A stretch of DNA of 64,000 nt from Ferrovibrio terrae_A. Its GTDB lineage: Bacteria > Pseudomonadota > Alphaproteobacteria > Ferrovibrionales > Ferrovibrionaceae. The stretch spans positions 17,179-81,178 of the forward strand of contig NZ_CALSAN010000019.1 of NCBI RefSeq assembly GCF_943372915.1. The letters are read 5' to 3'. The notes beneath the pieces are model-generated. The model was not told the origin of the DNA. It worked only from the letters and a program-made list of their open reading frames with translations, and made no database searches. This document shows, one piece after another, positions 9,310 through 18,078 of this stretch. Positions within the stretch are counted from its first letter, which is position 1, and every line of letters begins with the position of its first letter. A program made the position numbers and the translations under genes.

Positions 9310-10215
9310 ATGGCCCTGCCGACCAGAATCACCCTGTGGGAAGCCGGGCCGCGTGACGGCCTGCAGAATGAACCCGGCGTGGTGCCCACGGAAGTGAAGG
9401 TGGAACTGATCGACCGCCTGGCCGAGTGCGGCCTGACCCATATCGAGGCGACCAGCTTTGTCTCGCCGAAATGGGTGCCGCAGATGGGCGACCATGAAGC
9501 GGTGATGGCGCAGATGAAGCGCCGGTCCGGCGTGGTCTATCAGGTGCTGACGCCCAACATGAAGGGCTATGAAGGTGCACGTGCCGCCGGTGCCGAAGCG
9601 ATCGGGATTTTTGCCGCCGCCAGCGAAAGCTTTTCGAAAAAGAACATCAACTGCAGCATCGACGAGAGCATCGAGCGCTTCCGTCCGGTGGTGGAAGCCG
9701 CCAAGCGCGATGGCGTGAAGGTGCGTGGTTTTGTCTCGGTCGTGGTCGGCTGCCCGTTTGAAGGTGAGATCGCACCGGCGCAGACCGCCAAGGTGACCAG
9801 GCAGCTGTACGACCTCGGCTGCGACGATATCGGGCTCGGCGACACCATCGGCGTCGGCACCCCTGGCAAGGTGAAGGCGATGATCGAGGCCTGCGCCAGA
9901 CTGGTGCCGGTGGAGAAACTCGGCGGTCATTTCCACGACACCTACGGCCAGGCGCTGGCCAATACGCTGGCAGCACTGGAATGCGGCATCGCGCGGCATG
10001 ATGCCTCCGTCGCCGGCCTTGGCGGCTGCCCCTATGCGCCGGGTGCGACCGGCAATGTCGCCACCGAAGATCTGGTCTACATGCTGGACGGCATGGGCAT
10101 CGAAACTGGCGTCGACCTGAAGAAGCTGGTGCAGACCGCCTGGTGGATTTCCGACCGCCTTGGCCGTCCGCCCGCGTCCAGTGTGGCGCGCGCGCTCAAA
10201 TCCAAGTGCCTGTGA
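9310..10215 (+). CDS. mvaB: Hydroxymethylglutaryl-CoA lyase
   Basis: A 301-aa TIM-barrel lyase that splits HMG-CoA into acetyl-CoA and acetoacetate, the last step of leucine breakdown. EAGPRDGLQNE near the N-terminus holds metal and substrate residues. GHFHDTYGQALAN holds the metal-binding histidines. GLGGCPYAPGATGN is the HMG-CoA lyase active-site signature with the catalytic cysteine. The ATG at 9310 gives the canonical start. The operon thus encodes three consecutive steps; an isovaleryl-CoA dehydrogenase was not seen in the window and may lie elsewhere. Confidence 0.93.
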   Translation: MALPTRITLWEAGPRDGLQNEPGVVPTEVKVELIDRLAECGLTHIEATSFVSPKWVPQMGDHEAVMAQMKRRSGVVYQVLTPNMKGYEGARAAGAEAIGIFAAASESFSKKNINCSIDESIERFRPVVEAAKRDGVKVRGFVSVVVGCPFEGEIAPAQTAKVTRQLYDLGCDDIGLGDTIGVGTPGKVKAMIEACARLVPVEKLGGHFHDTYGQALANTLAALECGIARHDASVAGLGGCPYAPGATGNVATEDLVYMLDGMGIETGVDLKKLVQTAWWISDRLGRPPASSVARALKSKCL

Positions 10216-10216
10216 G

Positions 10217-10636
10217 ATGCCGGTTCATCTGCTCAAGATCGCCGTCGGTATCGAAAGCCTGGAGCATTTCCGCGAACGCATGAAGGTGCGTCGCAAGGCC
10301 GGCAAGACGTTTACGCATTACACCCGCCATATGCCCAAGCGGGCTGAAGAAGTGCTGGATGGCGGTTCGCTCTACTGGATCGTCAAGGGCGCGATTGCCG
10401 TACGCTGCCCCATCGTGCGGCTGGAAGAGGCCGTGCTGGAAAACAAGGGTCCCCATTGCGGCATCGTGATGAAGACCCAGCTGATCCCGGTGCTGCCGCT
10501 GCCGCGCCGGCCGCATCAGGGCTGGCGCTATCTCGAAGCCGAAGACGCGCCGCCCGATGTCGCCGATGCCGGCAAGGGTGCCGCTGAGCTGCCGCCGAAG
10601 CTGCTGGCCGAGTTGCGCGACCTCGGTCTGCTGTAA
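10217..10636 (+). CDS. DUF1489 family protein
   Basis: A 139-aa protein of unknown function that starts one base after the mvaB stop. The N-terminal HLLKIAVGIESLEHF and internal YWIVKGAIAVRCPIV are typical of the DUF1489 family, which is restricted mainly to Alphaproteobacteria. No catalytic motif or membrane segment is visible. Its position suggests co-transcription with the leucine genes, but family members occur in many contexts, so a role in leucine catabolism is not implied. Confidence 0.78.
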   Translation: MPVHLLKIAVGIESLEHFRERMKVRRKAGKTFTHYTRHMPKRAEEVLDGGSLYWIVKGAIAVRCPIVRLEEAVLENKGPHCGIVMKTQLIPVLPLPRRPHQGWRYLEAEDAPPDVADAGKGAAELPPKLLAELRDLGLL

Positions 10637-10673
10637 TACCTAGCAGTCTGTTTCCTCCATCAGGTGATTCGGG

Positions 10674-11501
10674 ATGACCGTGCAGCCCCGGCCGCGCATC
10701 ATTGTCGTCGGCAACGAGAAGGGCGGCTCGGGCAAGTCGACCACGGCCATGCATATCCTGATTGCCCTGCTGACCGAGGGCGGCCGGGTTGCCGCCGTCG
10801 ACCTGGACGGCAAGCAGCGCACGCTGACGCGCTACTTGGAAAACCGCCAGTCCTTCATCGACAAACACGCGCTCAAGCTGGCTATGCCCGTTCATCGCGT
10901 GATCGTCGAAAGCGACCTGCCGTTGAAGGCGGAGGCGGCCGCAGAGGAGGCGGCGCGCTTTGAGTCTGTCGTGGCCGAACTTTCGGCCGCCCATGATTTC
11001 ATCCTGGTCGACTGTCCCGGCAGCGACACCAATCTGGCCCGGGTCGGCCATTCCCATGCCGATCTGCTGGTGACGCCGGTAAATGACAGCTTCATTGATG
11101 TGGATTTGCTGGCCAGCGTCGACCCCGACACGCTGAAGGTGATCAGGCCGAGCCGATATGCCGTGATGGTTTGGGAGCAGCGCAAGCAACGGCTGGCGCG
11201 CGATCGCCAGAGTGTCGACTGGGTGGTGATCCGCAACCGCCTGTCGCACCTGGATGCGCGCAACAAGCGCAATGTTGGCCATGTGCTGGAAGCGCTGGAA
11301 AAGCGCATCGGCTTCCGGTTTCTCCCGGGCCTGTCGGAACGCGTGATTTTCCGCGAACTTTTCCTCTCCGGCCTGACGCTGATGGACTTGGACCGCACCA
11401 GCCTGTCAGGCGGTGTGGCGGGATTGAACATGGCCCAGGCGGCGGCACGGCAGGAGGTGCGCGCGCTGCTGCTCGGACTCAATCTGATTACGGAAGACTG
11501 A
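10674..11501 (+). CDS. mipZ: MipZ-like ParA-family ATPase for division-site placement
   Basis: A 275-aa deviant-Walker ATPase. GNEKGGSGKSTT near residue 15 is the ParA/MipZ P-loop with signature lysine, and FILVDCPGSDT is the Walker B/switch region. In Alphaproteobacteria MipZ forms a gradient from the chromosome-bound ParB and blocks FtsZ polymerisation away from midcell. The length matches the family and the N-terminal RIIVVGNEKGGSGK favours MipZ over ParA. It is separated from DUF1489 by 37 bp. A short inverted repeat (AAGGGAAA ... TTTCCCTT, about 11536-11582) lies downstream. Confidence 0.85.
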   Translation: MTVQPRPRIIVVGNEKGGSGKSTTAMHILIALLTEGGRVAAVDLDGKQRTLTRYLENRQSFIDKHALKLAMPVHRVIVESDLPLKAEAAAEEAARFESVVAELSAAHDFILVDCPGSDTNLARVGHSHADLLVTPVNDSFIDVDLLASVDPDTLKVIRPSRYAVMVWEQRKQRLARDRQSVDWVVIRNRLSHLDARNKRNVGHVLEALEKRIGFRFLPGLSERVIFRELFLSGLTLMDLDRTSLSGGVAGLNMAQAAARQEVRALLLGLNLITED

Positions 11502-11581
11502 TCTGCCTTAAACGGCGGCATGCTGCAGCGCACAAAGGGAAATTTCGATTTCACAAGATGTCGAAAACACCCTGCTTTCCC

Positions 11582-11611
11582 TTGGAGGAAGCCCCTGATC
11601 TGTGCTTTATA
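11582..11611 (+). promoter_or_regulatory. Candidate promoter of the tct operon
   Basis: TTGGAG at 11582-11587 and TTTATA at 11606-11611 are separated by 18 bp, about 50 bp upstream of tctC. The match to the sigma-70 consensus is moderate. A separate promoter is expected because tctC is the first gene of a new functional unit. Confidence 0.35.
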
Positions 11612-11662
11612 CAGCGTCAATTCGGGGGCTTATTCCGAACGCTGTTCTCACGGGGAGAAATC

Positions 11663-12637
11663 ATGAAGACCACGCTATCGCTGCTGGCCGGTGCCACCCT
11701 TATCCTGACGGGCGCTGCCGCCCAGGCACAGGATTTCCCGAACAAGACCGTCACCATCGTGGTGCCGTTTGCCGCTGGCGGCCCGACCGACACGGTCGCC
11801 CGCCTGGTCGGCCAGGCGATGAGCACCACACTGAAGCAGCAGGTCATCGTTGAAAACGTTGGTGGCGCCGGCGGTACGCTGGGCGCCGGCCGCGTGGCGC
11901 GCGCCGCGCCGGATGGCTACACCGTCCTGCTGCATCATATCGGCCATGCCACCAGCGCCACGCTGTACCGCAAGCTGCCCTACGACACCATCAACGACTT
12001 CGCCCCGGTCGGTCTGGTGACCGACGTGCCGATGACGATGGTGGCGAAGAAGGATCTGCCGCCGAAGGACTTCAAGGAACTGATCGCCTATGTGCAGCAG
12101 AACAAGGACAAGGTGTCCTATGGCAATGCCGGCATCGGCGCGGCCTCGCATCTGTGCGGCCTGATGTTCATGAGCGCGCTCAAGACCCAGATGACCACGG
12201 TTGCCTACAAGGGCACCGGCCCGGCGATGAATGACCTGCTGGGCGGCCAGATCGACCTGATGTGCGACCAGACCACCAACACCACCGGTCAGATCAAGGG
12301 CGAGAAGATCAAGGCCTATGCGGTGACCACCAAGACCCGCGTGCCGTCGCTGCCCAACCTGCCGACCATGGACGAAGCCGGCATCAAGGGCTTCGAGGTC
12401 TCGATCTGGCATGGCGTGTACGCACCGAAGGGCACCCCGAAGCCGGTGATCGACAAGCTGTCGGAAGCCCTGAAGGTCGCCCTGAAGGACGAGAATGTGG
12501 TGAAGCGCTTTGCCGAGCTGGGCACCGAGCCTGTCGCGCAGAACCGCGCCACGCCGGATGCGCTGGGTGCGCATTTGAAAGCCGAGATCGCCAAGTGGGC
12601 GCCGGTCATCAAAGCAGCCGGTGAATACGCCGACTAA
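11663..12637 (+). CDS. tctC: Tripartite tricarboxylate transporter substrate-binding protein (TctC/Bug)
   Basis: A 324-aa periplasmic binding protein. A signal peptide ends near AAAQAQ (residue 22), and the mature part starts with DFPNKTVTIVVPFAAGGPTDT, the Bug-family carboxylate-binding loop. It captures a carboxylate for the membrane pair TctB/TctA encoded directly downstream. The ATG at 11663 follows a GGGGAGAAA ribosome site. The 127-bp gap to tctB contains two strong stem-loops that probably lower expression of the membrane genes relative to this one. The ligand is not predictable. Confidence 0.9.
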   Translation: MKTTLSLLAGATLILTGAAAQAQDFPNKTVTIVVPFAAGGPTDTVARLVGQAMSTTLKQQVIVENVGGAGGTLGAGRVARAAPDGYTVLLHHIGHATSATLYRKLPYDTINDFAPVGLVTDVPMTMVAKKDLPPKDFKELIAYVQQNKDKVSYGNAGIGAASHLCGLMFMSALKTQMTTVAYKGTGPAMNDLLGGQIDLMCDQTTNTTGQIKGEKIKAYAVTTKTRVPSLPNLPTMDEAGIKGFEVSIWHGVYAPKGTPKPVIDKLSEALKVALKDENVVKRFAELGTEPVAQNRATPDALGAHLKAEIAKWAPVIKAAGEYAD

Positions 12638-12664
12638 ACGCGGCATATCTTTGGCGTAAAAGTT

Positions 12665-12697
12665 GGGGCGTCCGGCCTTTTGCAGGTCGGGCGCCCC
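12665..12697 (+). terminator. Intra-operon stem-loop 1 between tctC and tctB
   Basis: GGGGCG at 12665-12670 pairs with CGCCCC at 12692-12697, with partial inner pairing. A short TTGTA stretch follows. It is likely a leaky terminator or a 3'-end stabiliser of the tctC message. Confidence 0.55.
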
Positions 12698-12708
12698 TTG
12701 TACAAAGA

Positions 12709-12739
12709 CTGCCCCGTGGTCAGGGTGACCTTGGGGCAG
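12709..12739 (+). terminator. Intra-operon stem-loop 2 between tctC and tctB
   Basis: A 31-nt nested hairpin. CTGCCCC (12709-12715) pairs with GGGGCAG (12733-12739), and inside, GGTCA pairs with TGACC around a GGG loop; only a 2x2 internal mismatch (GT/TT) breaks the helix. No U-tract follows, so mRNA processing or stabilisation is as likely as attenuation. Confidence 0.55.
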
Positions 12740-12764
12740 CCGGAGACACGGCGCAGGGGGAACA

Positions 12765-13223
12765 ATGTCCTTTATACGCAACCCGAAAGATTTCTTTGCC
12801 GGCTTGCTGTTCATCTTGTTCGGCATCGGTTTCATCTGGTTGGCCCGCGATTACGGTTTTGGTACGGCCCGTCGCATGGGGCCGGCTTTCTTCCCGATCG
12901 TGCTGTCGGGCATCCTGATCGCCATCGGCATCCTGATTGGCGTGCGCGGCGTGGCGATGACCGAAGACCCGCCGAAGGGCTTCACCCTCAAGGGTCTTGT
13001 CCTGGTCACGCTCTCTACCCTGATCTTTGGTTTTCTGGTGCGCACCGCGGGCGTGCCGATCGCGGTTGCCTTGATGGTTGCCGTCAGCGCCATCGCCAGC
13101 CAGCGCTTCAACTGGAAGCCCACGCTGGTGCTGGCCATCGGCATGGCGATTTTCTGTGTTGTCGTGTTCGTCTACGCGCTTGGCCTACCGATGCCGGTGC
13201 GCGGGCCGTGGCTCGGCGGTTGA
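12765..13223 (+). CDS. tctB: Tripartite tricarboxylate transporter small membrane subunit TctB
   Basis: A 152-aa inner-membrane protein with four predicted helices, and an N-terminal segment (residues 8-25, DFFAGLLFILFGIGFIW) and second motif (RRMGPAFFPIVLSGIL) typical of TctB. It partners TctA in Na+-coupled carboxylate uptake. Length and its place between tctC and tctA fit the canonical operon order. The ATG follows a GGGGG-rich ribosome site. The stop is 13 bp before tctA. Confidence 0.88.
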   Translation: MSFIRNPKDFFAGLLFILFGIGFIWLARDYGFGTARRMGPAFFPIVLSGILIAIGILIGVRGVAMTEDPPKGFTLKGLVLVTLSTLIFGFLVRTAGVPIAVALMVAVSAIASQRFNWKPTLVLAIGMAIFCVVVFVYALGLPMPVRGPWLGG

Positions 13224-13236
13224 GGGGATTTGCGTT

Positions 13237-14742
13237 ATGGAACTGCTTTCCAATCTTTACATTGGCCTTGAAGTCGCGCTGACCCCGCTGAATCTGCTGT
13301 ACTGCCTGGGTGGCGTTTTCGTCGGTACCCTGATCGGCGTGCTGCCGGGCCTCGGTCCGACGGCCACCATTGCCATGCTGCTGCCGGTCACCTTCGGCCT
13401 GCCGCCGGTTTCGGCGCTCATCATGCTGGCCGGCATCTATTACGGCGCGCAATACGGCGGTTCGACCACCGCGATCCTGATCAACCTGCCAGGTGAATCA
13501 TCCTCGGTGGTCACCGCGCTGGACGGCTATCAGATGGCGCGTCAGGGCAAGGCCGGCCTCGCTCTCTCCACGGCGGCGCTCGGCTCCTTCTTCGCCGGCA
13601 CGGTGGCAACCTTCCTGCTGGCGCTGTTCGCACCGCCGCTGGCCGAAGTTGCGCTGAAATTTGGTCCGGCGGAATACTTCTCGCTGATGGTGATGGGCCT
13701 GGTCGCCTCGGTGGTGCTGGCGCATGGCTCGCTGCCCAAGGCGATCGCGATGATCCTGCTCGGCCTGCTGCTCGGCCTGGTCGGCACCGACGTCACCTCG
13801 GGCACGCCGCGCTTCACCTTCGAGATTCCGGAACTCGCCGATGGCATCAATTTCGTCATCGTCGCCATGGGCATGTTCGGCCTGGGCGAGATCATCCGCA
13901 ATCTGGAGAATGAAGAGACCCGCGACGTCTTTGCTCGCAAGATCACCGGCCTGTGGCCGACCCTGAAGGATCTGAAGCAGATCGTGGCGCCGGTGCTGCG
14001 CGGCACCGCGCTGGGCTCCGCACTCGGCATCCTGCCGGGCGGTGGCGCCATGCTGGCCTCGTTTGCCGCCTATTCGCTGGAGAAGAAAGTCTCGAAGAAC
14101 TCCAAGAATTTCGGCAAGGGCGCCATCGAGGGTGTTGCCGCACCGGAATCGGCCAACAATGCCGGCGCGCAGACATCGTTCATCCCGATGCTGACGCTGG
14201 GCATTCCGTCCAATCCGGTGATGGCGCTGATGATCGGCGCCATGATTATCCAGGGCATCCAGCCAGGTCCGCAGGTGATGACCGAACAGCCGACGCTGTT
14301 CTGGGGCATCATCGTCTCCATGTGGATCGGCAACTTCTTCCTGGTCGTGCTGAACCTGCCGATGATCGGCCTGTGGGTGCGCATGCTCACCGTGCCTTAT
14401 CATCTGCTCTATCCGGCCATCCTGGTGTTCTGCGCCATCGGCGTGTTCTCGCTGAACAATTCCGGCTTCGACGTCTACATGATGGCCCTGTTCGGCGTGC
14501 TGGGTTACGTGCTGTCCAAGCTGGACTGCGAACCGGCACCGCTGCTGCTCGGCTTCATCCTCGGTCCGATGATGGAGGAATACCTGCGGCGCGCCATGGT
14601 GCTGTCGCGCGGCGACCCGATGGTCTTCATCGAGCGTCCGATCAGCGCCACCATGCTGGCGATGGCGGTGATCGGCCTGGTGGTGGTGCTGCTGCCCTCG
14701 ATCCGCAAGAAACGCGACGAGGCCTTCACCGAAGAAGGCTGA
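13237..14742 (+). CDS. tctA: Tripartite tricarboxylate transporter large membrane subunit TctA
   Basis: A 501-aa permease with about twelve hydrophobic segments. The hallmark GVLPGLGPTATIAMLLP (near 30-45), YGAQYGGSTTAILINLPGE (near 70) and a second LPGGGAMLASF with PESANNAGAQT (near 265-310) are TctA motifs. It forms the transport channel with TctB. The ATG at 13237 is preceded by a GAGGGG ribosome site. A perfect 12-bp terminator stem follows the stop. Confidence 0.93.
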   Translation: MELLSNLYIGLEVALTPLNLLYCLGGVFVGTLIGVLPGLGPTATIAMLLPVTFGLPPVSALIMLAGIYYGAQYGGSTTAILINLPGESSSVVTALDGYQMARQGKAGLALSTAALGSFFAGTVATFLLALFAPPLAEVALKFGPAEYFSLMVMGLVASVVLAHGSLPKAIAMILLGLLLGLVGTDVTSGTPRFTFEIPELADGINFVIVAMGMFGLGEIIRNLENEETRDVFARKITGLWPTLKDLKQIVAPVLRGTALGSALGILPGGGAMLASFAAYSLEKKVSKNSKNFGKGAIEGVAAPESANNAGAQTSFIPMLTLGIPSNPVMALMIGAMIIQGIQPGPQVMTEQPTLFWGIIVSMWIGNFFLVVLNLPMIGLWVRMLTVPYHLLYPAILVFCAIGVFSLNNSGFDVYMMALFGVLGYVLSKLDCEPAPLLLGFILGPMMEEYLRRAMVLSRGDPMVFIERPISATMLAMAVIGLVVVLLPSIRKKRDEAFTEEG

Positions 14743-14765
14743 TCCGGTTATCCGGTCACCCCTGC

Positions 14766-14796
14766 AAACGCCGCCGGCTCATCCCGGCGGCGTTTT
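14766..14796. terminator. Bidirectional rho-independent terminator between tctA and the TRAP permease
   Basis: A perfect 12-bp stem: AAACGCCGCCGG (14766-14777) pairs with CCGGCGGCGTTT (14784-14795) around a six-base loop, followed by T. Symmetric A/T tails let it serve both convergent operons. Confidence 0.85.
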
Positions 14797-14816
14797 GCTT
14801 TCCGGCGCCGTCCGGC

Positions 14817-16778
14817 CTATGACCGTGCGATGGCGGGTGAGGGGATTTTGGCGCCGGGATCGGCGCCATGGCGCAGGCGCTGGAAGCCCCAGACGCCGAT
14901 GCCGATGGCGATGCCGATCAGATCGGTGATCGTTTCCGGCGTGATCAGGCAGATCGCGCCGCCGAACAGCAGGATGCGCAGCGGCCAGATCAGCGGCCCG
15001 TTCAGCCAGCCTTCGGTCGAGCAGGCGAGGAAGAAGACGCCGGCACTGGCGGTGACGAACACATACAGGATCGGCAGCAACTCGCCCTGCGCCAGCAGCA
15101 GCGGGCTGACAAAGAACATGAACGGCACGATGAAGGTGGCCAGGCCCAGTTTCACCGCGATGATCGAGGTGCGCCACTGGTCGGCCTGGGCAATGGCGGC
15201 GGCGGCAAACGAGGCCAGCGCCACCGGCGGCGTGATCGAGGAGATCACGGCGTAATAGAAGATGAACATATGCGCCACGATCGGTTCGATGCCGATGCGC
15301 ACCAGGCCGGGTGCCACCACCGACGCCGCCACCGCATAGGCCGCCGTGGTTGGCATGCCCATGCCAAGCACCAGCGAGATGAGCATGGCAAAGAACATGG
15401 CCAGGACCTGGTTTTCGCCGGCGACAGTGAGGATCACATGCGAAAAGCGCCCGCCGATGCCGGTGAGCGCGATGACGCCCACGATAATGCCGGCACAGGC
15501 GCAGATCGCCACCAGCTGTGCGGTTTCACGCGCAGCGTGATGCAAAGCCTCCAGCGTGGCGCTCACCCCCATGCGATGCTTGGAACTGATCCAGCTGACC
15601 ACAAGGGCGCTGACAATGCCCAGAGTGCCGGCACGGAACTCGGAATAGCCCATCAGCAGCGTACCGATCAGCACGAAGATCGGCGCTAGCAGATAGATTT
15701 TCTGCAGCATGGCGCCAATCGGCGGCAGTTCGCTGCGCGGCAGGCCACGCAGGCCGTGTTTCACCGCATGCAGGTCGCAATGCACATAGCAGGCGATATA
15801 GAACAGCAGGCACGGAATCACTGCGGCCAGCGCGATCTCGGTATAAGCAATGCCGGTGATTTCAGCCATCAGGAAGGCGCCGGCGCCCATCACGGGTGGC
15901 GTGATCTGTCCGCCGGTCGAGGAGGTTGCCTCGATGGCGCCGGCCGTGGAGCGGTCATAGCCGACGCGCCGCATCATCGGGATGGTGATCATGCCGCTGG
16001 CCACCACGTTGCCCACGGCGCTGCCGCTGATGGTGCCGAACAGAACGCCGGAGAGCACGGCCACTTTCGCCGGACCGCCACGGGCCCAGCCGACTAGGGA
16101 GACCGCCAGTTCGTTCATGTAATCGCCGGCCTTCGACGCGGTGAGGAAGGCGCCGAAGGTGATGAACAGCACGATATAGGTGGAGGAGACCTGGGTGGTG
16201 ACGCCGAAGATGCCCTGGTCGCTGTAGATATAGGAGAAGAAGAAGCCGAAGCCATAGCCCTTGTGATACAGGATGCCGGGCAGCCACGGGCCGATGAAGG
16301 CATAAAGGATGAACACGCCGGCAATGATCGGCAGTGCCAGGCCGGCGGTACGACGGGTCATTTCCAGGATCAGCAGCACGCCGACAAAGCCGGCTGCCAC
16401 ATCGCCGGGCTCGTAGAGGGCACCGGCGCGGAATTGCAGTTCGTCGATGTAATAACCGACATAGCCGGCACAGGCGATGCTGAGCAGGATGAACAGCCAG
16501 TCGTAAAGCGGGATCTGCCCGAGCGTCTTGCCGCGCAGCGGCGCATAGACGGCAAAGGCGATCACGCCGCCCCAGCCGACATGAATGGCCCGGAACAGGA
16601 TGGAGTCGATCGGAAAGACATTCAGAATCAGCAGATGGAAAACCGTGAAACTGACGCAACACCAGAAGATCAGGTGCCCCTGCCAGCCCTGCAGGTTCCG
16701 CTTGTAGCCGGTGAATTCATAATTGTCGGCGGCGGAGATATCGACCATATCTCCGGCCTTGTCCTGCCCTGCGGCCAT
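14817..16778 (-). CDS. TRAP transporter fused permease (4TM + 12TM)
   Basis: A 653-aa inner-membrane permease in which the small (DctQ-like, about residues 35-190) and large (DctM-like, about 200-610) TRAP subunits are fused, the form found with TAXI receptors. The large part has GTISGSAVGNVVASGMITIPMM and STGGQITPPVMGAGAFLMAE, the signature loops of the family, the latter near residue 290. It imports an organic acid or related solute driven by Na+ or H+. It lies downstream of the TAXI receptor gene with an attenuator-like hairpin in between. Confidence 0.92.
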   Translation of the reverse strand: MAAGQDKAGDMVDISAADNYEFTGYKRNLQGWQGHLIFWCCVSFTVFHLLILNVFPIDSILFRAIHVGWGGVIAFAVYAPLRGKTLGQIPLYDWLFILLSIACAGYVGYYIDELQFRAGALYEPGDVAAGFVGVLLILEMTRRTAGLALPIIAGVFILYAFIGPWLPGILYHKGYGFGFFFSYIYSDQGIFGVTTQVSSTYIVLFITFGAFLTASKAGDYMNELAVSLVGWARGGPAKVAVLSGVLFGTISGSAVGNVVASGMITIPMMRRVGYDRSTAGAIEATSSTGGQITPPVMGAGAFLMAEITGIAYTEIALAAVIPCLLFYIACYVHCDLHAVKHGLRGLPRSELPPIGAMLQKIYLLAPIFVLIGTLLMGYSEFRAGTLGIVSALVVSWISSKHRMGVSATLEALHHAARETAQLVAICACAGIIVGVIALTGIGGRFSHVILTVAGENQVLAMFFAMLISLVLGMGMPTTAAYAVAASVVAPGLVRIGIEPIVAHMFIFYYAVISSITPPVALASFAAAAIAQADQWRTSIIAVKLGLATFIVPFMFFVSPLLLAQGELLPILYVFVTASAGVFFLACSTEGWLNGPLIWPLRILLFGGAICLITPETITDLIGIAIGIGVWGFQRLRHGADPGAKIPSPAIARS

Positions 16779-16822
16779 TCCGCGCCCCCGTTTTTATCTG
16801 CGCTCTGAATGGTGAAGATACA

Positions 16823-16854
16823 AATGCCGCCGTCGCAATTCCGACGGCGGCATT
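16823..16854 (-). terminator. Attenuator-like stem-loop between TAXI receptor and TRAP permease
   Basis: A perfect 13-bp stem, AATGCCGCCGTCG (16823-16835) with its complement at 16842-16854, and a six-base loop. On the minus strand a TTTGTAT run follows. It would let only part of the transcription from the receptor gene continue into the permease, as with the tct operon. Confidence 0.75.
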
Positions 16855-16876
16855 CAGGTGATGGTGCGATGCCGGT

Positions 16877-17863
16877 CTAGCTGGACGGCATGGCCTTCGG
16901 ATTCAGCGCGATGCCCTTTTCCTTGTAATACTGTGCAGCACCCGGGTGGAACGGCAGGAAGCCGTTGCGCGATGCATTCTTGGCCAGGGTTTCGACAGCG
17001 GCAGCATGGCCCTTGACCATGCGGTCGTTGTTTTCCAGCACGGCCTTCACGATCTTGTAGGCGACGTCGTTGGGCAGATCCTTATGCGCGATGGCGAAGT
17101 TGTAGACGCCCAGTGTCTTCTGGTCTTCCGTCAACGACTTGTAGGTGCCCTTCGGGATCACACTGTCGCTCAGCTCCGGCATTTTCTGCTTCAGGGTGTT
17201 GAGCTGCGCATCGGTATAGGTGATGAAGCGCACCGGCCGCTGGGCTTCCAGTTCCGAATAGGCGGCGATCGGCAGTCCGGCCGCAAAGGCAAAGACATCC
17301 AGCAGGCCATCGGCCAGCTGGTTCTGCATGTCGCTGGCCTGGCCGAAGCGCCAGTTCGCCTTGATGCCCAGCGCATCGAACATCAGCGGGAAATAAGTGC
17401 CGGGCGTGCCGGCCTTGGGGCCGGCGCCAAGCGTCTTGCCGGCCATCTCGGCCACCGACTTGATGCCGGTCTTTTCCGTGGTGACGAAATGGAACGGCGT
17501 GTCATACATCGGGAAGAGGGCGCGCACATTGGTGAACTTGCGCCCCTTGGTCCATTCGCCGCTGCCTTCCCAGGCCTGCAGCGCGATGCCCATGGTGGTC
17601 ATGCCCAGCTCGATATTGCCGCCATCGACCAGGATGATGTTCTGGTTCGGGCCCTGGGTCTGCTGGGTCGAGACATTGATGCCGATGGTGTCGGTCAGCA
17701 GGGTGGCAACCACGCCGCCATAGATGAAATAGGTGCCGCCGACCGAGGCGGTGCCCAGGGTGAGCGATTTCGGCTGGGCCTGCACGGCCTGTGAGACCAG
17801 CAGCGGAGCCGCCAGCAGCAGGGCGGCAGAGGCAAGTAGAGTCTTCAGTTTGGACGCGATCAT
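16877..17863 (-). CDS. TAXI-family TRAP solute-binding protein
   Basis: A 328-aa periplasmic receptor with a signal peptide ending near AVQAQ (residue 31). The mature start SLTLGTASVGGTYFIYGG is the TAXI-family ligand loop. MFDALGIKANWRF and QNQLADGLLDVFAFAAG are further family features. It delivers solute to the fused permease encoded downstream. The ATG at 17863 is preceded by a near-ideal GGGAGGAG ribosome site; the frame extends upstream, but those residues do not resemble a signal peptide. The ligand is unknown. Confidence 0.9.
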   Translation of the reverse strand: MIASKLKTLLASAALLLAAPLLVSQAVQAQPKSLTLGTASVGGTYFIYGGVVATLLTDTIGINVSTQQTQGPNQNIILVDGGNIELGMTTMGIALQAWEGSGEWTKGRKFTNVRALFPMYDTPFHFVTTEKTGIKSVAEMAGKTLGAGPKAGTPGTYFPLMFDALGIKANWRFGQASDMQNQLADGLLDVFAFAAGLPIAAYSELEAQRPVRFITYTDAQLNTLKQKMPELSDSVIPKGTYKSLTEDQKTLGVYNFAIAHKDLPNDVAYKIVKAVLENNDRMVKGHAAAVETLAKNASRNGFLPFHPGAAQYYKEKGIALNPKAMPSS

Positions 17864-18078
17864 TATATCTCCTCCCGAGAGATTGCCGGACTGATTGCCG
17901 CGGTTGTTGAGCGGTCTCGCCGAACTTAGGCACGCAGGATACCCATGTGCTTCGCGTCCTGACCAGCGGATTTGTGGGCGGCGCAAACGATTTACCGTCC
18001 GGTTCCGGTTTGCCGGGCTGGCAATCATGCGGGCGATGCCTATATCCTGAGTTGGATCAGTCTTCCGTGGGAGTTGAA

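Noticed and set aside
7173..9389. A very long antisense frame opposite mccA (738 codons)
   Set aside because: A shadow of GC-rich codon bias. The sense frame encodes an unmistakable carboxylase, and the antisense product has no recognisable domain.
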